A program made the translations under genes and the position numbers. The notes under the pieces were generated by a model. That model was not told the DNA's origin, made no database searches, and saw only the letters and a list, made by a program, of their open reading frames with translations. Shown in pieces: positions 17,155-25,586 of a DNA stretch of 42,702 nt. Origin of the DNA: Verrucomicrobiota bacterium (GTDB lineage: Bacteria; Verrucomicrobiota; Verrucomicrobiia; Limisphaerales; J093); NCBI GenBank assembly GCA_012517065.1, contig JAAYVR010000042.1, forward strand, positions 1 to 42,702. Direction: 5' to 3'. Numbering within the stretch: the first letter of the stretch is position 1; each line of letters starts with the position of its first letter.

Positions 17155-17595
17155 ATGAAAGTAATTCAAAGACTTTATGAACTTCAGGAATTGGAATTAG
17201 GCGGCGCTAAAGATTCGCCTGAGGCGAAACTGAGAATTGAGTCGATCCGAAAAGAAACGCCCGAACCTATCATGGGCCATTACGACCGGCTCCTCGCAAG
17301 GGGCAAACGAGCGGTAGCCATGGTCAGACACGGCGTCTGCACCGGATGCCGCATCAAACTCCCTTCCGGTTCGTATGCGGCCTTGATCCGTGATGACGAC
17401 ATCTCGATGTGCGAGAACTGTGGAAGGTATCTGCTGCTTTCGCCCGAAGAACAACCTGAACCCATCCAATTGCCCGCGCAACAGGTTCAACCCCCGCCAC
17501 CACCCGTTGAACAAAAACCAAAGCCAACACGGCGAACAGCCAAACGAAAGAAACAGGTCCCAAAAGAACCCGCTTCTGTTAGGTCCGAATCTTAA
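17155..17595 (+). CDS. C4-type zinc-ribbon protein (CdsZ-like)
   Basis: 146 residues. A helical N-terminal part of about 55 residues leads into a zinc ribbon with C62-TG-C65 and C86-EN-C89, spaced as in the zf-RING_7/CdsZ family of putative nucleic-acid-binding proteins. The C-terminal 45 residues are proline-rich and then very basic (PTRRTAKRKKQVPKE), suggesting nucleic-acid contact. No signal peptide is present, so it is cytoplasmic. The ATG at 17155 begins MKVIQRLYELQELE, typical of the family. The function is unknown. Confidence 0.82.
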   Translation: MKVIQRLYELQELELGGAKDSPEAKLRIESIRKETPEPIMGHYDRLLARGKRAVAMVRHGVCTGCRIKLPSGSYAALIRDDDISMCENCGRYLLLSPEEQPEPIQLPAQQVQPPPPPVEQKPKPTRRTAKRKKQVPKEPASVRSES

Positions 17596-17680
17596 CCTTT
17601 TTTATGGTTCAGCAATGGGCTGCGGCATCACTACCACAGCCCATTTGAAATAGTTCTGACATCACCAAGCGCGCTCCGGA

Positions 17681-18910
17681 ATGCTCGACGCTGGATCATC
17701 AATTGCCGCGTTCAATGTGAAGTTGGAGTCACACGGTCCATTCTCACAACACAGAACCGCTCCTCAAATCGACCTGTGCTCCGTGGTCGCAAGGCCGGCA
17801 CTCAGATCGTTTCAATCTTGCTGTGCCGTGCTCTGCATCGCGCTGACGGCGTTGTCGGGGCCGGAACTCTTGTCTGCAGAATCCCGCACAAGAAACGCCG
17901 CTCAACCCTCAGTGGTGATTCACCCGGCCAAGACCTTGCAGTTCCGTGGCGCCAACAGCCCGGCCCCTGATCAGCCCGGAGACACCGATTGCAACAGCCC
18001 GTTGCATTGGGACGGCAATACGCTGTACCTGTTTAACTCGAGCGGTCATCCGTGGCGAAGTTCGGGTCGCGATGTTTCTAGTCTCAATGAATCCTACATC
18101 AGGACCGAGTACGATAAGACCGCCCAAGGCGGCAGATGGATCGAATGCACATGGAAAGTGCCCAAGGGTTACCTCTACGGTTGGTACCATCACGAACCAA
18201 CAGGCGTCTGTCCGGGAAAGAACCTGACCGCTCCGCGCATCGGTGCAGTGCGTTCTCCCGATAACGGCGCACATTGGGAAGACCTGGGCATAATACTCGA
18301 TCCGCCCCCCAACACGCTGAGGTGCAACACACCGAACAAGTATTTCGCCGGTGGGAACGGCGATTTCTGCATCATGCTCGATCGCCGCAACCGTTATTTG
18401 TACTTGTTTGTCAGCACATACTCGGGTCCTCCCGAAACACAGGGCGTCGCCATGGCAAGAATGAAATGGGCCGACAGAGACGCGCCGGTCGGAAAAGTGT
18501 GGAAATGGTCCAAAGACGGATGGACCGAACCTGGGCTGGGCGGCTGCCCAACACCGTTCCTTCCCGTAAGACGCGACTGGCACACAACCAATGCCGACGC
18601 GTTTTGGGGGCCGTCCGTCCATTGGAACAGCCATCTGCGGCAATACGTGATGCTCCTAAACCGCGCCAAAGACGCCGATTGGTCCCAAGAGGGCATTTAC
18701 GTCTCGTTCAATCGCGACCTTGCAAACCCGGGCGGTTGGACGCCCCCCGAAAAAATCCTCGGCGACCTCGGCAATGACCGGTGGTACCCGCAGGTCGTTG
18801 GCCTTAACGCTGCCAAACGCGAAACAGACAAACTGGCCGGCGCCCGCGCACGCCTCTTCGTTCGCGGGAAATCCGAGTGGGAAATCGAGTTCCGCCGTCC
18901 ACAGCGGTAA
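17681..18910 (+). CDS. Exported BNR/Asp-box propeller protein (glycosidase-like)
   Basis: 409 residues from the ATG at 17681. The hydrophobic stretch CAVLCIALTALSG (about residues 48-60) looks like a signal peptide, so the true start may be the GTG near 17783. An Asp-box motif, RSPDNGAHW, lies in the middle, and several WDG/DRR strand-turn segments (SPLHWDGNTLYLFNSSGH, CIMLDRRNRYLYLF, VHWNSHLRQYVMLLNRA) suggest a five- or six-bladed beta-propeller as in sialidases or GH43-type enzymes. No catalytic triad could be assigned. The next gene starts 6 bp later, so the two form an operon. Confidence 0.78.
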   Translation: MLDAGSSIAAFNVKLESHGPFSQHRTAPQIDLCSVVARPALRSFQSCCAVLCIALTALSGPELLSAESRTRNAAQPSVVIHPAKTLQFRGANSPAPDQPGDTDCNSPLHWDGNTLYLFNSSGHPWRSSGRDVSSLNESYIRTEYDKTAQGGRWIECTWKVPKGYLYGWYHHEPTGVCPGKNLTAPRIGAVRSPDNGAHWEDLGIILDPPPNTLRCNTPNKYFAGGNGDFCIMLDRRNRYLYLFVSTYSGPPETQGVAMARMKWADRDAPVGKVWKWSKDGWTEPGLGGCPTPFLPVRRDWHTTNADAFWGPSVHWNSHLRQYVMLLNRAKDADWSQEGIYVSFNRDLANPGGWTPPEKILGDLGNDRWYPQVVGLNAAKRETDKLAGARARLFVRGKSEWEIEFRRPQR

Positions 18911-18916
18911 TACAAC

Positions 18917-20413
18917 GTGTTGATTTTGGTGAAACAAACCCGATTCGCTCTTCTTCTCTGTGCCATTATGTCCGCCTCAATTCCCGTTTCGAGCTCCACT
19001 TCCACGGAACTCATGGGACGAGCCACAGAATTCGAACAATCCGGGCAATTCGCTGAAGCAGAGTCACTCCTTGCACGCGCAGCTCAAGACCCGGCCTTCA
19101 ATGAAACGGAACGTCGTGCGATCGATTTTGCGCGAGAACGTCTCTTGCGAATTCGCCGTGAGTATCGGTTGACCCAGGATGATCTGTTCAACGACCTGCA
19201 AAAGAGCATCCGCGGCTTGACTCTGCGCGAGTTCGAACAATGGGTTCGCAATGGCAGATTCGATTCCCGAATCATCGATGGCGTGCGAAGGTTCGCAAAC
19301 CCGAGCGTCAGTAACCTCTTCTTTCGCTATCCAGCCCTCAATGCTCGGCGAATCAACCCGGTGGACTCCAGCCCTGAACATCACGCTTGCCTTGCAACCG
19401 CCCAATCCATTCGCGCCGCCAGCCAAGAAACCGGTCAGCCCATTGTGCTCCCAAAACGCCTCGAAGTCACCATGTCCGCGACGATCAAACCCAACTCCGT
19501 CGCTCCCGGAACAATCATCCGGGCATGGCTACCAATACCGCGTGCATATCCGTTCCAGACCGATTTCGTGTTGTTGGAAAGCTCATCTGCAGTCTTGCAC
19601 ATTGCCGATCAAAACAGCCCAATCAGGTCCGCATACCTCGAACAACCCGCCGATGACGCCGGCTCGGCCACCTTCAGAATCCGGTACGCTTACACTTCAG
19701 CGGGTGTCTGGTTCAATCTCGACCCCAAAATCGTGCCACCGCAATGGCAGCCTTCCTCAGAACTTGAACCGTTCCTCCGGGAAACCCAGCACGTCATCTT
19801 TACCGACACCGTCCGAAAACTTTCCCGCCGCATAATTGGCACGGAAAGAAACCCGGTAAAACGCGCAAGGCTGTTCTACAACTGGATTTCACACCACATC
19901 ATGTACAGCTACGCCCCGGAGTATTCAACAATCACAAACCTAACCGAGTTTTGCCTCACCCGGGGTTACGGTGACTGCGGCATGCAAGCCCTCCTGTTCA
20001 TCACTCTTTGCCGTCTGAATGGCATCCCAGCAAGATGGCAGTCCGGATGGCGACTCGCACCAGGTTCACCCAACATTCACGACTGGTGCGAGATTTACCT
20101 TCCGCCTTGGGGATGGATTCCAGTTGACCCGTACATGGGTGTCTATGCCACAAGGTACGCAACCAGCCTTTCTGCAAACCAGCGACGTCAACTGCGCGAT
20201 TTCCACTTCGGCGGACTTTCGCAGTTTCGTATGATCGCCAACTCAGATCATTGCAAGGAACTCTTCCCTCCCAAAACCTCACATCGCTCAGACAATGTCG
20301 ATTTCCAACGCGGCGAATTCGAAGCCGCAGGCCAGAATCTCTACTTCGACAAGTTCTCGTATTCTCTCACATGGAAAGAGATTCCCGGGCTAGACGCAGC
20401 GCTGTCAGAGTAA
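18917..20413 (+). CDS. Exported transglutaminase-like domain protein
   Basis: 498 residues. A signal peptide (LLLCAIMSASIPVSSS) precedes a helical, TPR-like N-terminal region (ATEFEQSGQFAEAESLLARA). The transglutaminase core carries the catalytic triad C354 (GYGDCGMQALL), H388 (IHDWCEIYLP) and D404 (IPVDPYMG). A beta-sandwich (VTMSATIKPNSVAPGTIIRAWLP) comes before the core, as in many bacterial protease-like members. Such proteins act as thiol proteases or amidases in the envelope. The GTG start at 18917 is 6 bp after the propeller gene; GTG 18929 is an alternative. Confidence 0.87.
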   Translation: MLILVKQTRFALLLCAIMSASIPVSSSTSTELMGRATEFEQSGQFAEAESLLARAAQDPAFNETERRAIDFARERLLRIRREYRLTQDDLFNDLQKSIRGLTLREFEQWVRNGRFDSRIIDGVRRFANPSVSNLFFRYPALNARRINPVDSSPEHHACLATAQSIRAASQETGQPIVLPKRLEVTMSATIKPNSVAPGTIIRAWLPIPRAYPFQTDFVLLESSSAVLHIADQNSPIRSAYLEQPADDAGSATFRIRYAYTSAGVWFNLDPKIVPPQWQPSSELEPFLRETQHVIFTDTVRKLSRRIIGTERNPVKRARLFYNWISHHIMYSYAPEYSTITNLTEFCLTRGYGDCGMQALLFITLCRLNGIPARWQSGWRLAPGSPNIHDWCEIYLPPWGWIPVDPYMGVYATRYATSLSANQRRQLRDFHFGGLSQFRMIANSDHCKELFPPKTSHRSDNVDFQRGEFEAAGQNLYFDKFSYSLTWKEIPGLDAALSE

Positions 20414-20424
20414 CTCCCAACCAC

Positions 20425-20845
20425 GTGTCTGTCCCCATGTAGCCCTATTCGACCTCGCCGCTTATCCCAATGGTTTCTAACGCGCCGCCGCGGATGCAGC
20501 GGGCGTTGCCAGGCGCGAAGCGTTTGGAGTGCGGCAGCTTGCTGCCGCTTTGTCCCTACGCCCAAACAACGTGCCTGTCCCCATATGGCCCCATTGGATC
20601 GTGCCGCTGATCCCAATAGCTTCTCACGCGCCGCCGCGGATGGAGCGGACGTTGCCAGGCGCGAAGCGTTTGGAGTGCGGCAGCTTGCTGCCGCTTTCTC
20701 TCTATGCCCAAACAACGTGTCTGTCCCCATATCGTCCGAGGGGTTCCTCCACAGACTTCGGCGACCGCGGATTGGAACAACGAACAATTTGCGGGTCACG
20801 CCGCAATCCGGGGCCAAAACCCAAACAATGAGCCTGTCACCCTAT
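20425..20845. repeat. 146-bp tandem repeat with conserved hairpin
   Basis: Boxes GTG(T/C)CTGTCCCCAT(A/G)T start at 20425, 20571 and 20717, giving an exact 146-bp period, with a decayed box at 20830. Each full unit has a GC-rich spacer, the segment GGCGCGAAGCGTTTGGAGT, and a hairpin GCGGCAGC-TT-GCTGCCGC (20531-20548 and 20677-20694). A copy with GCGGCGGC-TT-GCCGCCGC is at 201-218. The frames inside the array are shared low-complexity translations of the repeat and were not accepted as genes. Nothing else is evident between 20846 and 21050. Confidence 0.85.
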
Positions 20846-21050
20846 TTGCGTTCTTTATGGATATGCTTGGGTCGCAGTCTGCACGTACTCAATCAACTCG
20901 TTTGCCGCCGCATTCGGTTGTCCAGAAACGAAGTGGCGGCTCCACAGCCACTTTGTTTCTGGGTCTGGAAATGCCGAGACAAATAAATCGGTTCATGACG
21001 CACCACCGGCCAGCCACACACGCACCCCAAAAGTGCGCACCTCGAAACAT

Positions 21051-21082
21051 AAAAAAGCTGCCCCGCGTTAGCGGGGCAGCTT
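21051..21082 (-). terminator. Rho-independent terminator
   Basis: AAGCTGCCCCGC (21055-21066), loop GTTA, and GCGGGGCAGCTT (21071-21082) form a perfect 12-bp stem. On the minus strand it is followed by a run of six T. It lies 28 bp after the stop of the DUF11 gene. Confidence 0.9.
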
Positions 21083-21110
21083 CGCAGAAACCCTCAAAGG
21101 GCAGCCGATA

Positions 21111-22700
21111 TTAGTAGATCGTGGTGCTCTCGAGTTCAGTAATCGGCGTTTCGCGTCCGGTTGTAGTCACATCAACTTTCAGACGGCTGTCGCCAGCTTT
21201 CACGCCCTTGGCAACCATTGTGTAAGTAATGGACTGCTTCGGCGCAAGAGTCGGCACCACCGGCCATGAGACATTCTTCCCGCTGATCGTAGCTCCGCTC
21301 GAGGCACTAACCGGATCGATCTCAGCAGGCAAGAACGCTTTCACAGCTATCTGTTCGATGTTTCTCGACGAACCCTGGTTGGTCACGCGGATCGTGAACG
21401 TTGTGGTGTCACCAACCTGAATTGGATCGGGATCGTCAACCACCTCGACCAACACGCCGGTTACGCCAATCCAGTCCGTGCAGGCTTGGGCGGCTTCCTG
21501 CAGCCCTTGCGCAGTGACAACTTTGGCCGCGTTGCAGTAATTGCCCGGCGTTGCTGAAGTGAGAGTGACATCGAATGTCTTTTCCTCACCCTTGTTAAGA
21601 GTGCCAATATTCCATGTCGCCGTGTTTCCACTTATGGTCGCGCCAGGAGCAGCAAGAATCTTCGTCGGAGCCGGCGCCGAGTCTGTGACAACAACACCCG
21701 TCAGAGGAACGTCACCCGTATTTGTGACCTTTATGCTGTAAGCGGCCTCTTTGTTGATGAGCCGTTCTTTCGGTCCAGTCTTGGCGATCTTCAAGCCGGG
21801 CTGGACAACCGTTGTGCAAGCGTCATCGGTGACCTTTCCGGGAACGTTTTCAGCAACAGCAGTGGCCTTATTGCAGAACTGGCCACGCTGGGCCGCCTTG
21901 AGCGTCACCGGGATTTCTTTTGACGCACCCGGCGCCAAATCACCGACATTGAACGTCAATTGCTTCTGGCCACTGGCATGTGTAAGCCCGTCCGGTACGT
22001 CGTCAGTCACAACAACGTTCTTGGCCAGAAAATTACCCTGATTCGCAACACGAATTCTGTACGCTACATCGCTCCCGAGTTGGGCCATTTCGGGCCCGCT
22101 CTTGTCGATGGCGAGCACCGGCTTCCCAACGAAAGTACTCGCGCACAACCGCGGGTCAGCCGAGACAGTCGCACATGAAACCAGCTCACCCTCGCGGTCG
22201 GCTCTGAGCCAGACCTTGATCGGCACCGTTTGCCCCGGGTCCATGTCGCCCAACTTCCATACAAGGGTATTTCCGACAACCTCAGCTTTCGGTTCGCTGC
22301 GCACGTAGGTCGCCCCGGCAGGGATTTGGTCGGTGACAACCACATTGGCAGCGCAAGCCACCGCCGTCGGGTTCAACTCGTACATGAATTCCTGGCCGAT
22401 GCCGACCTCTTTGGGCATGGTCTTTGTCATGTGGACCCAACCACTGTTAATCACCTGGCAAGGCCCCGTGGGTTCCACGCGGGGCTGCGGTTTCGCTGGC
22501 TGAGGAGCTGGTGCCGGCGTAGCTTCAGGCCCCAAAAAAGGCGACCGCCCCGAGTAATAATCCCCCGGCGGAACGTTGTATCTCTTGCGACCCCAACGGA
22601 GATCTGTACCGCTGCTCTCGGCAGCAGCCGCTTCAACCAGCCCAGAAACCGCGATGCAAACAGCAAAAGCGGCCAACGACAGGAGTTTAGTCTTTTTCAT
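21111..22700 (-). CDS. DUF11-repeat, OmcB-like cysteine-paired envelope protein
   Basis: 529 residues. A signal peptide (MKKTKLLSLAAFAVCIAVSG, cleaving near AAAAES) is followed by a tyrosine/proline-rich segment (RWGRKRYNVPPGDYYSGRSP) and a PAPAPQPAKPQP linker. Four DUF11-type immunoglobulin-like domains follow, each with a VTDxxP strand pair (VVVTDQIPAGATY, VVVTDDVPDGLTH, VVVTDSAPAPT), and a last one ending EIDPVSASSG. Cysteines come in pairs in the first domains: C81/C116, C176/C186, C276/C295, C389/C407. This layout resembles the chlamydial 60-kDa outer-membrane protein OmcB. It may be a disulfide-stabilised envelope protein; that role is inference. The ATG at 22700 has an AAAGGAT ribosome site and the gene has its own promoter and terminator. 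Confidence 0.85.
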   Translation of the reverse strand: MKKTKLLSLAAFAVCIAVSGLVEAAAAESSGTDLRWGRKRYNVPPGDYYSGRSPFLGPEATPAPAPQPAKPQPRVEPTGPCQVINSGWVHMTKTMPKEVGIGQEFMYELNPTAVACAANVVVTDQIPAGATYVRSEPKAEVVGNTLVWKLGDMDPGQTVPIKVWLRADREGELVSCATVSADPRLCASTFVGKPVLAIDKSGPEMAQLGSDVAYRIRVANQGNFLAKNVVVTDDVPDGLTHASGQKQLTFNVGDLAPGASKEIPVTLKAAQRGQFCNKATAVAENVPGKVTDDACTTVVQPGLKIAKTGPKERLINKEAAYSIKVTNTGDVPLTGVVVTDSAPAPTKILAAPGATISGNTATWNIGTLNKGEEKTFDVTLTSATPGNYCNAAKVVTAQGLQEAAQACTDWIGVTGVLVEVVDDPDPIQVGDTTTFTIRVTNQGSSRNIEQIAVKAFLPAEIDPVSASSGATISGKNVSWPVVPTLAPKQSITYTMVAKGVKAGDSRLKVDVTTTGRETPITELESTTIY

Positions 22701-22819
22701 ATGATTATCCTTTGTTTGCAACGACACCGTGGACTTTAATTCCGCAATTACCTATTCGAGAAACTGCATGCTCAATCCTTATGGGCATTGGGCTCGTAGC
22801 AACAACTGATTCGCCCAGC

Positions 22820-22848
22820 ATCTTACAACTGCCATCGGCTGGCGTCAA
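22820..22848 (-). promoter_or_regulatory. Candidate sigma-70-type promoter for the DUF11 gene
   Basis: On the minus strand TTGACG (22848-22843) and TAAGAT (22825-22820) are separated by exactly 17 bases. Transcription would start near 22813, leaving a leader of about 113 bases before the ATG at 22700. Confidence 0.45.
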
Positions 22849-22922
22849 GGGATTTCACACTGTCTATCTTGCCAACTTGCACCATGAACTCGCTTGCTTG
22901 CATGAACTTCAGCATAAAAACT

Positions 22923-23741
22923 CTATCCGCCCCGGTAACGACGAAACAATGCCGCGCACCCTACCAAGCCCGAGGAAAGCAACACTATCACCGCGCCACT
23001 CGGCAAGTCAGCAACAGCCGCAATCACAAAACCACCCAACCCGCTCATAAGCCCGAGAAACGCCGACAACAACAGCACGCGCCCGCACCCGCGCGTAAGC
23101 TGAAAAGCCGCCATGGCCGGATTGCTCACAAGACTGTAGATCATCAAACCGCCAACTGTCTGAAAGTTCACCGTCAATGTGACGGCAGTAATCCCAAGGA
23201 ACATGGTCCACACAAGGCCAACCTGAATCCCAACCGCCTGCGCTTCCATCCGCGAAAAAAGAATCGCTCGCAGTTCCTTGAAGAAAAGCACTACAAAAAC
23301 CAGAATCGCCGCACACACCAGCCCCATCAGCCACACATCTTCCCAACGACAGAAATTCAAACTGCCCCAAAGCAAACTGCGCACGTCATTGTCGCTCTTG
23401 CCAAATATCCCGTGCAAACCGATTCCAAGGAACGCAAGCCCCATCGACGCGGAAAACAAGAAGCTTAGCAGTATGTTGTTGTCCAAACTCACCCGCTCCG
23501 GATTTGCCATCCCAAGCGCAAAAGCAGCGAGCAATGCCCCTCCAATGGCCGGCAACAAGAGCAACTGCCCGCCCAGTCCAAACAAACTACCAAAGACCGC
23601 CCCAGCCAGAGCCGCATGCGCCACACAGACACCCAAGAATGGAATCCGCATTCCAACAATGAACGTGCCAAGCGCGCCGCTCGAAGCGCCGGCCAAAGCG
23701 CCTCCAGCCATGACAGGCGCCCAATAAACAAGGTCAATCAT
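22923..23741 (-). CDS. Metal-type ABC transporter permease (ZnuB/MntB family)
   Basis: 272-residue inner-membrane permease with about eight hydrophobic segments. The family signature appears in the early GTFIVGMRIPFLGVCVAHAALAG and later in TVGGLMIYSLVSNPAMAAFQLTR. Members form the membrane channel of zinc, manganese or iron importers. The ATG at 23741 overlaps the end of the ATPase gene by 8 bp, so they are translationally coupled; the frame upstream to 23768 lies inside that gene. It is the last gene of the operon. The metal cannot be told from this protein. Confidence 0.9.
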   Translation of the reverse strand: MIDLVYWAPVMAGGALAGASSGALGTFIVGMRIPFLGVCVAHAALAGAVFGSLFGLGGQLLLLPAIGGALLAAFALGMANPERVSLDNNILLSFLFSASMGLAFLGIGLHGIFGKSDNDVRSLLWGSLNFCRWEDVWLMGLVCAAILVFVVLFFKELRAILFSRMEAQAVGIQVGLVWTMFLGITAVTLTVNFQTVGGLMIYSLVSNPAMAAFQLTRGCGRVLLLSAFLGLMSGLGGFVIAAVADLPSGAVIVLLSSGLVGCAALFRRYRGG

Positions 23742-24540
23742 CTCGATGGCCCCCCGGTACCAAAGCATGCCTGCCCGCTTCGTGCCATGGACGTAGTCCG
23801 TCCCCGTAAAGCTCAGTCACGCGTGTTTCCGTGAAAACTTGCTCCGGAGCCCCATCTGAAACCAAACGACCGGACTCGAGGAGCGCGACCCGGTGGCATG
23901 ATGGAGGCAACACTTCGAGCTCGTGGCATACCAGCACAACACTGATGCGAGTCTGCGTGTAAATCTGATCTATTGTCTCGACGATTCTTTCCCGCCAGCC
24001 GAGGTCGAGGTTCGCAGTTGGTTCATCCAAAAGCAACAACTCCGGTTCTTGCGCCATTGCGCGCGCGATGATTGTCTTCCGTTGTTCACCCCCAGAGACA
24101 GCGCCAAACGGCCTGTCGGCAAGCGACGCCAACCCAAGTCGCTCAATCCATCTGTCAACAATCTCCCAGTCTCGGCGCGTCAGTCGTTTGAAAAGGCCAA
24201 TGCGCGCCGTCCGCCCAATGGCCACGACCTCCCGCACCGTCAGTGGAAGCTCGCTCCGGGCGGGCAACAGTTGAGGCACATAGCCAATCCTCCTGCGAAG
24301 CATTGCCAACCTCGCACCTCGCAAGTCACGGACGTTCTCGTTCAACACGACGATTTGGCCCTGCGCATGCCTGACAAGCCCAAGACAAACCCGCAACAGC
24401 GTTGTCTTGCCTGCACCGTTCGGTCCCATCAACGCAACAATGCCGCCCTGCTCGACACACAAACAGTCAACGTCAAGCAAACAACGCCGGTCTGCATGCA
24501 CCGTTACGGCGCGCAAACAAATCACATTCACAGAACCCAT
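23734..24540 (-). CDS. Metal-type ABC transporter ATP-binding protein (ZnuC family)
   Basis: 268 residues. Walker A is GPNGAGKTT (39-47), the Q-loop is GYVPQ, the signature is VSGGEQRK, Walker B is LLLLDEPTAN and the switch histidine is CHELEV. The order and the partner permease place it in the zinc/manganese importer class. The start at 24540 lies right at the edge of an inverted-repeat element that separates it from the binding-protein gene, so its own ribosome site may derive from the element. Confidence 0.92.
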   Translation of the reverse strand: MGSVNVICLRAVTVHADRRCLLDVDCLCVEQGGIVALMGPNGAGKTTLLRVCLGLVRHAQGQIVVLNENVRDLRGARLAMLRRRIGYVPQLLPARSELPLTVREVVAIGRTARIGLFKRLTRRDWEIVDRWIERLGLASLADRPFGAVSGGEQRKTIIARAMAQEPELLLLDEPTANLDLGWRERIVETIDQIYTQTRISVVLVCHELEVLPPSCHRVALLESGRLVSDGAPEQVFTETRVTELYGDGLRPWHEAGRHALVPGGHRDD

Positions 24541-24642
24541 ATTTCGCAGCCCGGCGTAGCCCGAACCAAAGTTGCCTGACGAGCATTGCCCCGGCCCCTG
24601 CGCCCCCTGATGCGGGCTGTCAGCCGCGCCGGGCTGGGAAAT
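24541..24642. repeat. Inverted-repeat element, 'CAGCCCGGCG' family, second copy
   Basis: Arms ATTTCGCAGCCCGGCG (24541-24556) and CGCCGGGCTGGGAAAT (24627-24642). It sits between the binding-protein and ATPase genes of the metal operon and touches the ATPase start codon. It is reversed relative to the copy at 13969. Such a hairpin inside an operon could reduce downstream expression relative to the binding protein. Confidence 0.75.
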
Positions 24643-24745
24643 ATGCCACCCAGCGAGGCGAGCAAAGCGCCAACAACAGCAGCAGCCCGTCAGGCGTCAT
24701 CGCCATCACACACCTTGCCGGTCTTAGCTCGAGGCTCGCCAAGCG

Positions 24746-25579
24746 TCATCTTTGGACACTCTCAAGGAGCCGGTCAAGGTTCGCCATGACCATGTTATCA
24801 AACGATACCGCACCGTCCCTCGACACAGGAAAATTCTCGAAAACCACCACACACGCTCTCAGCCGAGCCGCCAAGGCGTCAGCGGTGCGCCGGCCTTCAG
24901 GCAGATTGGCGATGACAACCTTTGCGCTCGAAAGTCTGCCACTCTCCAACGCATCGTCGATCTCCCTTATGCTAGCGGTGTCTGCTGCGCGAAATACCGC
25001 CACGACATTGAGCCCAAGCCACTTGCAAAATGCTTGCTGATGGTGGCTCGCAACAACGGGCAATCCAACCAGCCCGGCTCTGGCAACGCGGTTCGTCACT
25101 TCCGCCGACAACGCCGCAAGACGCGATTTGATGTCCCGCAGCCGTGATTCCGCCGCGGTCTCGTCTAGCAAACCAGCCACGACCAGGTGCCGCGCCACCT
25201 GTTCGCACGCCAAGAGGTAAGTCTCCGGTTGGCACATACCGCCACCAAGCGCAACTTCACAAATGCGCGGCTTGTTTTCGCTGCCAGAGTTCAGCCTCGC
25301 ATCCAGAGATTTCTGAAAATCAAAGCGCAATAGAACCCGGCACAACCGCAGCTTCTGGACTTCGCTGGGCCGGATATCAAAATGGCCCGGGCACGTGCCC
25401 GGTTCTGCGAGCCGCAGAAAACCTGTCCGTGTCTGGAGCAGGTCTGCAGCGGCAGCCTCGAGGTAGGAAGTCGTCGTGGCTATAATGGGTTCCTTGCCGG
25501 TGCTCTCCCTTGGACTGCAAGCGCTCAGCCATAAGGCAAGCGCAGACAGAACTATTGTGGAAAAAACGCGAAATGGCAT
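24746..25579 (-). CDS. Atypical metal-type ABC substrate-binding lipoprotein
   Basis: 277 residues. A lipoprotein signal ends LWLSAC, so C21 would be lipidated. The body resembles the ZnuA/TroA family: H66 lies in PGHFDIRPSEV, where the family has DPHxYxPxP, and H179/H180 lie in SHHQQAF, where the family has HxAFxY. The second ligand block (DPHxWLDP) is replaced by GGGMCQPET with no histidine, and the last acidic ligand appears to be an asparagine (VIANLPEG). The mature protein holds seven further cysteines (63, 80, 107, 116, 125, 185, 243), which is unusual. Metal preference is therefore unclear. It starts 7 bp after the methyltransferase-pseudopilin gene. Confidence 0.82.
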   Translation of the reverse strand: MPFRVFSTIVLSALALWLSACSPRESTGKEPIIATTTSYLEAAAADLLQTRTGFLRLAEPGTCPGHFDIRPSEVQKLRLCRVLLRFDFQKSLDARLNSGSENKPRICEVALGGGMCQPETYLLACEQVARHLVVAGLLDETAAESRLRDIKSRLAALSAEVTNRVARAGLVGLPVVASHHQQAFCKWLGLNVVAVFRAADTASIREIDDALESGRLSSAKVVIANLPEGRRTADALAARLRACVVVFENFPVSRDGAVSFDNMVMANLDRLLESVQR

Positions 25580-25586
25580 CCGTCAC

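Noticed and set aside
17614-17645. Hairpin AATGGGCTG...CAGCCCATT after the zinc-ribbon gene as a terminator
   Set aside because: The stem is 9 bp with a 14-base loop and no T-run follows on either strand.
20341-20831. Several open frames across the 146-bp repeat, both strands
   Set aside because: They are repeat translations that share the same peptide segments with the frames at 1-290, and no start signals precede them.
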